NCBI GenBank assembly: GCA_029821455.1
Contig: JALGTI010000050.1
Span: 1 to 19,677, forward strand
Length of the DNA stretch: 19,677 nt
Direction of reading: 5' to 3'
DNA from: Candidatus Zipacnadia bacterium
Lineage (GTDB): Bacteria > Armatimonadota > Zipacnadia > Zipacnadales > Zipacnadaceae
Both the position numbers and the translations under genes were made by a program. The notes under the pieces were generated by a model. The model did not search any database. It saw nothing but the letters and a program-made list of their open reading frames with translations, and had not been told where the DNA came from. Positions 7,239 to 15,000 of the stretch are shown here, in pieces. How positions within the stretch are numbered: the stretch's first letter is position 1; each line of letters starts with the position of its first letter.

Positions 7239-7925
7239 CTACGACTCTCTTAGCGAGAAGGTGAACCCGATATTTACGTAAAACAGATCATCTCCAGTCT
7301 CCCTCTCGTGGATTACCCCCGTCATCAGGCCCCACTGGCGCTCAGAGCCGAACGCGAGGTTGACTCCTGCTGACCAGGCGCCTTCCCCACCGCTGATCCA
7401 GTCCGCCATGCACGTGATATCCGGAGTGGCCGCGTAGTCGGCACCAACGAGCGCCCGCCAATGGGGCTCCGCGTAGTCGCAGCCCAAGTGCACCCGAAGG
7501 GGACTGGTCTTGCTCGACGCCACGACGTAGGGGTTCCAGGGCTCGCCGTTGAAACCGATACCGTTAACTCCTACAGCGGCCGCAAAACCTCCGCGGTCTC
7601 CGGCCATCTTCTTCATGAAGAACGCGCCGTTGTCGAGTGTATTCAGGAGCGTATCGAACCCCAACTCTATGCCTCCGGTAAGCCCGAAATCCGACTCTAG
7701 TACCCAGTCTGATAAATGGCTGTCTCCCCTTGTAGGAACAGCGCCGGCTACATCCAGGCACGCATCTCCAGGGCCAATAACCTCAGCCGTCGGAATCTGG
7801 ATCAGCGCGCTGGGTGCAGACCAGGCAGCTAAGCAGGCACCAAACAACGCAAGCAACGTAAGACCTGACGCTTTCGCGACAACAGGTGTCGCAGTAGTTG
7901 GCGACATGTGTGGAATACGCTTCAT
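7239..7925 (-). CDS. Probable outer-membrane beta-barrel protein
   Basis: A 228-residue protein with a long n-region and Sec signal peptide (GLTLLALFGACLAAWSA, cleavage near residue 37). It then has an ALIQIPTAEVIGPGDACLDVAG motif similar to the start of YjbH- or OmpA-like barrel proteins. The rest is alternating beta-strands rich in Gly and aromatics (GIELGFDTLL, GLMTGVIHERETGDDLFYVNIGFTFSL), ending with a C-terminal strand as in outer-membrane proteins. ATG 7925 is chosen, not the 138-codon upstream extension. It is preceded by GGGAGGA about 8 bases upstream, and the extension reads as a shadow of the coiled-coil gene. The gene follows the magnetosome genes by 97 bases and precedes feoA by 122 bases, so it may end the operon. 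Function unknown; a porin-like or structural role is possible. Confidence 0.7.
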   Translation of the reverse strand: MKRIPHMSPTTATPVVAKASGLTLLALFGACLAAWSAPSALIQIPTAEVIGPGDACLDVAGAVPTRGDSHLSDWVLESDFGLTGGIELGFDTLLNTLDNGAFFMKKMAGDRGGFAAAVGVNGIGFNGEPWNPYVVASSKTSPLRVHLGCDYAEPHWRALVGADYAATPDITCMADWISGGEGAWSAGVNLAFGSERQWGLMTGVIHERETGDDLFYVNIGFTFSLRES

Positions 7926-8022
7926 GACACTTTCCTCCCTAGTTGAGGTTGGGTGAGATGTGGTTACGATGTCTCCTCGCGCACCTGGGGGGCGCCCAGA
8001 GCCCGAGTGCGTGGGAGAGTGA

Positions 8023-8970
8023 TTACTCCCGCTCGTTGTGCGCGGCCGGGTGCAAGCCGATCTTGGCGCGTGACCGGGCCAGAGCAACGGCGGAGCGGAT
8101 TTGCCCGAAGGCTGCTCGGGCCTGCTGCAGCTCCGCCCGCAGCAACTCTCGCTCCGCCGTTGCGTCGGCCAGCTCGCGCTTGAGTTCGTCCAACCGTTCG
8201 TTGGCCGCAGCGTTGTGGCTCTCGGCCTGCTTGAGGCTCGCCTTGAGCTGCTTGCGTTCGGCTTCGGACAGCGCCACTCGCTCGGTGAGCTGTTTGACCG
8301 TCTTGCGCAGCGGGGCGATAAGCTGGTGCTGTTGGGCAAGCTGTACTTCCTGCGCTTTGCTAGCCTCCCTTAACTGCTCCAGCTCAGCATGCACTTCCTT
8401 GCCTGCCGCGCGGGCTTGCTCGAGTTCCTCGAGCGCCGCGGCGTGCTCTTCCTCCAGGACATCGAGCCGGAGGCCGACGTTGCGCAGCTGCAGCACCTCG
8501 GTCATCAGGGCGTGGCGTGTGTCCTCGATTTCATCGCACTGAGCCTTGAGGCTGCTCACCTCCGCCTGCCCCGCCTGCACGGCCTCGTGGGCCTCCTGGA
8601 GCTGCTGTTGTAGTACGCTGGCCCGCTGCGACGCTTCGGCCCACTGCTGCTCGCTGAACTCAAGCTGCTGCTGCAGCGTGCTCATCTGAGCAAGACGATC
8701 GTTGGCCTCCTTGAACTTGGCCTGCAGCTCAGCCTCCAGCGTAGCGATAGCGTCAAGTAAGTCTGCGCTCTGCTCACCTACCGACGGGATGCTGTCAAGC
8801 GCAAATGCCGCATTTGCCCTAGGCGGTTCAGGTGCGGTTTTGGGCTTTTGCTCTGACTTCCCGCCCGCTCCGCCGGGCGCTGGCCGGCCCTGAGCGCTGG
8901 CGGGGTGGGACAGGGCTGACTGCGGAGTCAGAGCCCGCCTGCTGGGGATGAGCTGCTTGTCGTCGTGCAT
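8023..8970 (-). CDS. Coiled-coil protein A, magnetosome-cluster associated
   Basis: A 315-residue protein without a signal peptide or membrane helix. Residues 1-65 are a low-complexity Pro/Ala/Gly/Lys region. From about residue 75 to 300 there is an almost unbroken coiled coil (LAQMSTLQQQLEFSEQQ and so on, many Leu heptads, Gln/Glu/Ala rich). The tail is basic. The segment encoded by 8329-8733 is a gapless paralogue of the neighbouring coiled-coil gene. The ATG has GAGGGA about 6 bases upstream. Coiled-coil proteins are common in magnetosome clusters of deep-branching groups (some Mad proteins), where a role in chain assembly or membrane shaping has been proposed. I cannot assign this one to a named family. 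A cytoplasmic scaffold or filament is my inference. Confidence 0.75.
   Translation of the reverse strand: MHDDKQLIPSRRALTPQSALSHPASAQGRPAPGGAGGKSEQKPKTAPEPPRANAAFALDSIPSVGEQSADLLDAIATLEAELQAKFKEANDRLAQMSTLQQQLEFSEQQWAEASQRASVLQQQLQEAHEAVQAGQAEVSSLKAQCDEIEDTRHALMTEVLQLRNVGLRLDVLEEEHAAALEELEQARAAGKEVHAELEQLREASKAQEVQLAQQHQLIAPLRKTVKQLTERVALSEAERKQLKASLKQAESHNAAANERLDELKRELADATAERELLRAELQQARAAFGQIRSAVALARSRAKIGLHPAAHNERE
8329..8733 (-). repeat. Paralogous coiled-coil segment, copy in gene A
   Basis: This 405-base segment matches 9918-10322 without any insertion or deletion. It encodes 135 aligned residues, from AELQAKFKEANDRLAQMS to KAQEVQLAQQ. The flanks of the two genes are unrelated, so the shared block behaves as a duplicated module. 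Confidence 0.85.
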
Positions 8971-9096
8971 AACTGTCCCTCGTTTGCGTTCAGTACTCGC
9001 CAGCGCTCGCGGTCATCCGGTCGGGGCGGGGTGCGGGGCCGGGCCATCTCGACCGCTCTACTGTCCTGCGGCCAGCAATAGTGCAGTCCACCGCAG

Positions 9097-9315
9097 CTAC
9101 GGCCCGGCATCGGCCGGCTGCGCCCGAAGGCCCTCGGCATAGCCCTCCTTGAACGCTCGCACCGCAGCGCGGGATCGCTCGGTCACTGCCACCCCGACAT
9201 CCTCTATGCTCTTGCCGATGTTGTCCAGAAGGTCTGGCTTCTTCCGCCGCAGGATTTCTACTGCTGCTGCCCCAATGAGCACGCCGACAAACAAACTGCC
9301 CACTATCTTGTCCAT
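9097..9315 (-). CDS. 72-aa single-pass membrane protein (YtxH-like layout)
   Basis: The product begins MDKIVGSLFVGVLIGAAAVE, a Gly/Ala-rich transmembrane helix, then a basic RRKK stop-transfer and an amphipathic helical tail (LLDNIGKSIEDVGVAVTERS, residues about 31-60). This is the layout of YtxH-type small proteins, and similar small membrane proteins are typical magnetosome-membrane residents. The ATG at 9315 is chosen because GGAGG lies about 8 bases upstream; the longer frame starting at 9423 has no support. It sits between the two coiled-coil genes on the same strand, which suggests it could be a membrane anchor for them. No named Mam or Mad family recognised. Confidence 0.7.
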   Translation of the reverse strand: MDKIVGSLFVGVLIGAAAVEILRRKKPDLLDNIGKSIEDVGVAVTERSRAAVRAFKEGYAEGLRAQPADAGP

Positions 9316-9428
9316 GTGGCTCGCCTCCTTTGTCAATTCTGTCCGGTCTTTGGCCTGTCGGGCTAGCAGGCGCGTTCTGCACGAAGCCTCTTGCCCCCGC
9401 TGTGCGCCTGATTCGCAGCCCACTTACA

Positions 9429-10520
9429 TCACTTGCCCCCCGCCGCATCACCTCCACAACTTGCCAGCGCTGTGGCATATGCTTTGCGCACGCTCACGTC
9501 CGGGTCGCCAGCGACGCTGCACAGTTCCGGCAAGGCTTCCCGGGCGGCCATCAGCCCCAAACACGTCACTGCCGTGCGCCGGATGACAGGGCTGCTGTCC
9601 GAAAGCGCGCGCACCAGGTTGGCTAGTACAGTCGGCCGGTCAGCGGTGGTGTAGATGGCCTGCAGGGCGCGTAGGCGTGCGCGGGCATCAGCATGTCGTG
9701 CCAGCGTCCACCCCAGCGCTGACAATTCATTGTCCGGTGCCTCATCGTCCGCGGCTGTTGTGGTTAGCTCACAGGCTGCATCTATCTCCGCGAGGGGCGC
9801 CGGTTCTGCTTTCTTCGGCCCTCGCTGCACCTTGCCCGCCGCCTGCTCTGTTTCCCTCGCAACGCGTTTTCCTCTGGCCGTTCTGCTCTCCAGGGCGACC
9901 TCCGATACGGCTGGCTGCTGTTGGGCAAGCTGTGCTTCCTGCGCTTTGTTGACCTCCGTTAGCGCCTCCAGTTGAGCATTGAGCTCCTCGCGTGCCGCGC
10001 AGGCCTGCTCGAGTTCCTTGAGCGCCGCGGCATGCTCTTCCTGCAGGACATCGAGCTGGAGGCTGACGTCGCGCAACTGCAGTAGCTCGGCTGTCAAGGT
10101 GTGGCGTGCGTCCTCGATTTCATTGCACCGGGCCTTGAGCGTGCTGACTTCTGCGCGCGCCGCCTCCACGGCCTCGCCCGCCTGCTCGAGCTGCTGTTGT
10201 AGTGCAGCAGCGCGCTGGGATGCTCCGGCCCGCTGCTGCTCGCTGAAGTCCAGCTCCTGTTGCAGTGTGCTCATCTGGGCGAGCCGATCCTCGACCTCCT
10301 TGAGCTTGACCTGTAACTCAGCGTTCGGCTCAGATGAAACTGTGCTCGCCAGAGGGCCAACAGGCCTGGGGCTACCGCCGAGCGCCACTGGCTGCGGCGC
10401 CCACAAATCCCTCACGTATGCAGTCGTGGCGGACACGGTGTCCTTGACTCGTGCACCGGTGCTGAAGACTAATTCTGCCGCCTCGCCGAGAAGCTTTCCG
10501 TACACCTTAGCGATTCCCAT
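9429..10520 (-). CDS. Coiled-coil protein B with C-terminal HEAT-like repeats
   Basis: A 363-residue protein. It starts with an amphipathic segment (MGIAKVYGKLLGEAAELVFS, residues 1-40), then a long coiled coil (about 65-205) that is the paralogue of protein A. Next is a Lys/Arg-rich linker (ARGKRVARETEQAAGKVQRG), an acidic stretch, and about 90 residues of HEAT/EZ-type helical repeats (ARARLRALQAIY, SSPVIRRTAVTCLGLMAARE, DPDVSVRKAYATALAS). HEAT repeats are protein-binding solenoids, so it may link the coiled coil to a partner. A GTG nine bases upstream of the chosen ATG could also start it; neither has an ideal ribosome site (GAGG about 10 bases before the ATG). No membrane helix is evident. 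It belongs to the magnetosome operon by strand and spacing; the specific function is unknown. Confidence 0.75.
   Translation of the reverse strand: MGIAKVYGKLLGEAAELVFSTGARVKDTVSATTAYVRDLWAPQPVALGGSPRPVGPLASTVSSEPNAELQVKLKEVEDRLAQMSTLQQELDFSEQQRAGASQRAAALQQQLEQAGEAVEAARAEVSTLKARCNEIEDARHTLTAELLQLRDVSLQLDVLQEEHAAALKELEQACAAREELNAQLEALTEVNKAQEAQLAQQQPAVSEVALESRTARGKRVARETEQAAGKVQRGPKKAEPAPLAEIDAACELTTTAADDEAPDNELSALGWTLARHADARARLRALQAIYTTADRPTVLANLVRALSDSSPVIRRTAVTCLGLMAAREALPELCSVAGDPDVSVRKAYATALASCGGDAAGGK
9918..10322 (-). repeat. Paralogous coiled-coil segment, copy in gene B
   Basis: The partner of 8329-8733, also 405 bases. Both ends share CTGTTGGGCAAGCTG and a final CTCAGC. Long identical blocks such as RLAQMSTLQQ and EEHAAAL remain at protein level, while many other positions have changed, so the duplication is not very recent. 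Confidence 0.85.
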
Positions 10521-10554
10521 CAGACACACGGCCTCGCAACGCTGCCCCGCGGGC

Positions 10555-10896
10555 TCAGCGCGGCGCAGCGCCGCTCCGCGCGCTCAGGAGATTCCAGATG
10601 TCGCCGTACGCCTGCAGTATCTCGTCGGTCAGCTCTGCCGTCGCCGCCGCTACGGGCCGGGCGGCGCGGGCGAGGGGACCGAACACTGCGCGGCGCTCAT
10701 CGGAGTAGCCTGCTGGCCCCGGTGATGACAGGGCTGCGTCGGCTGCCTCCGTTCCGGCACGTGCTGCGATCCCTGCCGTTTTGCCCAGCAGTGCCGCGAG
10801 CCGGTCGGCTGCATACCATAGCGCCCCGGTCGCCGCGCTACTCGGCTTCTGAGGCGCCGAGGAACCATTCACGGCTGCCACTTTCGCAGATTGCAT
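10555..10896 (-). CDS. 113-aa Ala-rich helical protein, unknown function
   Basis: Not recognised. The product is Ala-rich and probably helical throughout. It has a short disordered N-terminus (NGSSAPQKPSSAATG), an amphipathic segment ALWYAADRLAALLGKTAGIA, a Gly/Pro hinge, and a C-terminal helix (AELTDEILQAYGDIWNLLS). There is no signal peptide or clear membrane span. The first amphipathic segment vaguely resembles the N-terminus of coiled-coil protein B, and the layout recalls phasin-like surface-binding proteins, but this is speculative. It starts 10 bases after the stop of the GLGLGLG protein and ends 34 bases before protein B, so it is inside the operon. The ribosome site is weak, so re-initiation after the upstream gene is plausible. 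Confidence 0.6.
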   Translation of the reverse strand: MQSAKVAAVNGSSAPQKPSSAATGALWYAADRLAALLGKTAGIAARAGTEAADAALSSPGPAGYSDERRAVFGPLARAARPVAAATAELTDEILQAYGDIWNLLSARSGAAPR

Positions 10897-10906
10897 TGCG
10901 GCGCCG

Positions 10907-11257
10907 CTACTTCACAGCGGCGTTTACTAGCTTGTAGGTGAGATAACCGGCCAGGGCCGCTGCGCCCACGCTCACCGCCAGGCCCGCGACGGCAGCGCCG
11001 GCAGTCAGCGTGCTGGCTGTGCCAAGCTTGGTGAGTGCCAGGCCAGTCGGCACCGCTGTGCTGGCCCCCGTCGGCGCGCTGGTGGCTGCTGCGACGACAG
11101 GCGGCACGGTGACCCCTCCGGTGGTCGTGAGCGCTGATGCGGGCGCCGAGGTATGGAGCAATAGCGGCCCACTGCCGTCACCGGGGCCGAATCCGGCGGC
11201 TTTGCCCAGGCCGAGGCCCAGACCAGTTGGCTGTCCTACTACATTTGACTGTGCCAT
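10907..11257 (-). CDS. Small membrane protein with GLGLGLG motif (Mms6/MamD-like feature)
   Basis: A 116-residue protein with PTGLGLGLGKAAGFGPGDG near the N-terminus, a Thr/Ala/Pro/Val-rich middle, and a C-terminal membrane helix (TAGAAVAGLAVSVGAAALAG) followed by YLTYKLVNAAVK. Leu-Gly repeats of the GLGLGLG type are characteristic of Mms6, MamD and MamG, magnetite-associated magnetosome proteins of alphaproteobacteria. Here, however, the repeat is separate from the helix and no acidic C-terminal tail is present, so homology is unproven. There are two adjacent ATG codons. The second (11257) overlaps the protease stop as TGATG and sits 7 bases from an excellent AAGGAGGG site, so I prefer it; the first would add one Met. 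The protein is probably coupled to the protease. Confidence 0.7.
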   Translation of the reverse strand: MAQSNVVGQPTGLGLGLGKAAGFGPGDGSGPLLLHTSAPASALTTTGGVTVPPVVAAATSAPTGASTAVPTGLALTKLGTASTLTAGAAVAGLAVSVGAAALAGYLTYKLVNAAVK

Positions 11258-12084
11258 CATGTTCCCTCCTTAAAGAGTATGTTGGCTTCTTGCAATAGAT
11301 GCTTTACTCGGCTGGCTGGTATGGCGAAGCTGATGCCTGCGAAGGCGCCCGTAGGGGCGTAAATGGCGGTGTTGATCCCCACGACCTCACCCTCAATGTT
11401 GACCAGCGGCCCGCCGCTGTTGCCTTTATTGGTGGCGGCATCCGTCTGAATCATGTTCCGATACTGGCGGCCCTCGATGACGACATCCATGTCGGTGTTA
11501 CCAACGATGCCGCGGGTCACTGATTGCTCGAAGCCGTACGGACTGCCGACGGCCAGGACAATGTCGCCCACCTCGAGAGTTTCCGACTCCCCCAGACTTA
11601 CAGCAGGAAACGTGCCATCGGTATCGATCTTCAGGAGCGCCAGGTCAGCGCGGTCGTCCAGGCGCACGATGCGGGCGGAATACGATGCACGGGCAGGGCT
11701 GAACAGCGTTACCGTCACCGCGTCGCCTGCGCCCACCACGTGACTATTGGTCACTATGTAGCCTTCGGGGCTAACGATCATGCCAGACCCGCTCGTGCCT
11801 GATCCGCCGGCCGCGTTGCTGGTGATCCCGACTACGGACGCCCGGACGTTGGCAATAGCGGTGCCCAGGCTCTCTGACTCGCACGCTACGAGCTGCAAGG
11901 CCAGGTCCTCATCGCCTGCCGCGGCAAGTACTGCACTTGACTCAGCACCGCTGTTGGCAAGCCCGGGATTGATTGCTGACCAGACGAAGCCAGCAATCTG
12001 CAATGCCAGCGCTCCAACCAGCACCCCCAGAATACATAGGAGCAGCCAGTCCAGAGCTTTAGATTGCGCACGAGAATTCGTCAT
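11257..12084 (-). CDS. MamE/MamO-type HtrA-like serine protease, membrane anchored, no PDZ
   Basis: A 275-residue protein with an N-terminal membrane helix (LDWLLLCILGVLVGALALQI, residues 11-30), a short linker and a complete trypsin-like HtrA domain. The catalytic triad is intact: H115 in TNSHVV, D147 in RADLALLKI, S223 in KGNSGGPL. Unlike canonical MamE, it ends right after the protease domain, with no PDZ domain and no CXXCH motif. MamE processes other magnetosome proteins and controls the switch to crystal maturation; MamO has a degenerate site. Intact residues here favour an active enzyme. The ATG overlaps the stop of the upstream PDZ/zinc-ribbon gene (ATGA), suggesting that the two together take the place of one MamE. 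A close paralogue is cut by the right edge of the window. The upstream 37-codon extension is in the overlapping gene and is rejected. Confidence 0.88.
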   Translation of the reverse strand: MTNSRAQSKALDWLLLCILGVLVGALALQIAGFVWSAINPGLANSGAESSAVLAAAGDEDLALQLVACESESLGTAIANVRASVVGITSNAAGGSGTSGSGMIVSPEGYIVTNSHVVGAGDAVTVTLFSPARASYSARIVRLDDRADLALLKIDTDGTFPAVSLGESETLEVGDIVLAVGSPYGFEQSVTRGIVGNTDMDVVIEGRQYRNMIQTDAATNKGNSGGPLVNIEGEVVGINTAIYAPTGAFAGISFAIPASRVKHLLQEANILFKEGT

Positions 12085-15000
12085 AGCGCCACGTTCTCTC
12101 CTTTGGCCTTCTCCTTGGACCTGTAGCTCGAGTGTGCATCGTCTGTCGGTCTTGCCGCCACAGTCGTTTCGGTGAGCCGGTCGCTGCCAAACCACTGCAA
12201 AGCCTGGTCGGCGGTGCCTTTGACGCCTGCGTACACTTTTACGCGCAGGTCGCGGAGTGCGTTCATGGCTTCCAGGCTTATGTTGTCAGCGATAACCGCG
12301 GATGCACCCTCGCTGACGACGAGTTGGGCGGACTGGATGCCGACGCCGCGCGCGTCGTTGACATTCGGATTGGGGATGACGCGAAACGTACCAAGGCCAA
12401 TAATCAGAAAGAACGGCGCCCGGTCAAAGAGCGGAGCTATCTCAGCCGACGTAGTCCGACCCGTCGTCGGAATGGCCACTGTGGGCGCATTGGCAGTAGC
12501 AGCAGCCGGGGTCGTCTGGCCGGTCAGGAGCACCGGTATCGTGCTAGAACCAGAGGGCTGTGTCCACGATGGCACCAGGGATATGCCCGCCGTGGCTGGG
12601 AGCATCGCCGTCCCGCAGCTCGGACACGACGTCGTGCTGCTGGTATCGTCCTGGCCTCGTGGTATCATCGTGCCGCAGGAAGGGCACAACCAGACGGCCA
12701 TCCCGCTGGTGGACGTCCAGATGCCGTTCGTGGCAGGCGATGTGGAACTCGGGGCGCTGGCTTGCGGCGGCACCGCGCTCATGAGCGTCGGATCAGCTCG
12801 CAGCAGGCGGCTGCCGCACTGAGGACACGTGAGTTGTGAGCACGGTATGCCCGCCGGGTGTGCGACGGTTGTGCCGCAGACCGGGCAGACGCAGACTTCG
12901 GTACGATTGGCGCCAGCGCTTCCCGCGGTGTCTGGCCCCACGTCACCGGGCGGCCCGCCGGTCTGGACGCCCGGCGATTGAGCCACAGCCCCCGGAGGCC
13001 ACGCCGCGCTCGTGAGGCCCAGGTCACCTGGCAGCAGGCGGCTGCCGCACTCTGGACAGGTAAGCTGTGAGCAGGGTATGCCCGCGGGGTGTGCGACGGT
13101 TGTGCCACAGACCGGGCAGACGCAGACTTGGCTACGACCAGTGCCAGCGCCCCCCGCACTAGTTGGCCCAACGTCGCTCGGCGGCCCGCTAGTCTGGACG
13201 CCGGGCGATTGCGCCGCAGCCCCCGACGGCCACGTCGCACCCGAGGGTGCTGGCTGCTGGCTCTGGCCCATGCCACCCTGGGGCGGGGCCTGCGGTGCCG
13301 CCGCCGCTCCCCGCTGGCTCTGGCCCATGCCGCCTTGGGGCAGGGTCTGCGGTGTAGGGGCAACAGGCAGCGGCGCTTGCTGTGCCGTCAGCGTTGGTCC
13401 GACCGCCGCATTAACCAACCTCGTTCCGCACACGGGGCACAGCAGTGATGCGCATGGTACGCCGGCCGGATGTACGACCACGGTACCGCATGCGGGGCAG
13501 ATGCAGACGCTGGGGAACGGCGACGACGCGGCCGTGGGCTGGACGGTCGGCCCCATCGTGCTCGGTCCCGCGATAGTCATCGCGGCTGCGTTGGGCCTTG
13601 TCGGAGGTGGGTAAGTCTGTGGCTCGCCTCGGCTCATCTGAGTCGGCGCGGCGATGGTCATTGGGGCTATAGTGGGGCTACTCGCAGGCGTGGTACTCTC
13701 TGATGTCCCTCGGTTCATCGTGGTCGGCCCGGAGACGGTCATCGGGGCCGCAGTGGTCACCAGGCCAGAGCTGCTAGGGACCAACGGTCCGCCGCATACA
13801 GGACAAGTGAGTGCGGCACAGGAAACCATCAAGGGATGGGCGACAGTCGTGCCACAGATTGGGCACACACACAACTCGGGCCGATTGCTGCTAGCGGCCG
13901 TAGCTTGACCCATCGGCGGTATCGTCTCGGGCTGTCCCTTATAGCCGCCCTCCTCCTCGCTGTCGTCGGAGCTACTGGATGGACTCCCTGTGACCTCTAT
14001 TGGCTGTTGCGCATAGCCGTACCCCTGAATACTGGCTGTGGTAGTGGGGACAAGCTCGCCGCGCTGGTAGCGCGCGAGGGCCTCCCGGATGCGGCCCGTG
14101 ATGACCGTTGCAGCGCCTTGATTGATGGCGAATTGCGCGGCGGGGATGCCGATACCGCGGCTGGCTGTCGCATAAGGATTGGCCACTGCCGTGGCCGAGT
14201 TAGTGCTCAAGTCCACGATCAGGAAATACGGCGCGGTGGCAAAACGCATGGCGAGGCTGCTGTCCAGGCTAGCACCATCTGTAGCGATGATGATCTTACC
14301 CGCCGCTGGCGCCCCAGTTAGTAGTGCACCGACGCCGACTGTGGGCGGGCGTGCTGGGTCAGCCTCCACGCTGACGTAAAGAAGCCTGCCGCTGCGATAC
14401 AGCTCGAGCAGGACCTCCTCGCTCTGGGCGATGGCCGCATAGAAGGATGCCAGGTCGTCTATGCTGCGGCGATTGATGGCGGCTATGACATCTCCAGGCT
14501 GCAGCCCGGCGGCAGCGGCCGCACCAGCCGGGTCCACGGAGACGACGATGACGCCGGTCACGTTAGCCGGTACGTTCTGCTCCTGCGCGCGCAGCGGTGA
14601 GAGGGGGGCAATAGCCATTCCCCACGCCGGTGCCGCGTCCTCCGCGGTCGATGATTGCGGGCCGCCGGCCACAAGTGTCGCGTCGTCAGCGGGCGCAGGA
14701 CTGCTGGCCAGCCTGACGTAGAGTTGCCGCCGTCTCCCGCCCCTATCAACCAGGAACCGCACCTCATCACCCGGCGAGCTTTCCGAGAGCATTTGGAGCA
14801 GATGATCCACCCTCTGGACGGCAGCCTGCCCATACTCCAGGATGATATCACCCTCCTGCATCCCGGCAGTGTCCGCTGGGGAGCCAACGATGACACCGCT
14901 GACGAGTACGCCTCCGGGCTGTTGCAGTCCGAGCTGGCGCGCAACGTCGTCGCTTAAATCCTGCACTTGTGCACCGACAAACGTCTTGAGGACGGAGCCG

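Noticed and set aside
7239..8339. The 366-codon open frame for the barrel protein starting at 8339
   Set aside because: Its first 138 codons are a Ser/Arg/Pro-rich shadow of the coiled-coil gene. The signal peptide and a good ribosome site support the ATG at 7925.
12771..13232. CRISPR-like direct repeats
   Set aside because: The repeats are long coding units within one open frame with no spacer structure.
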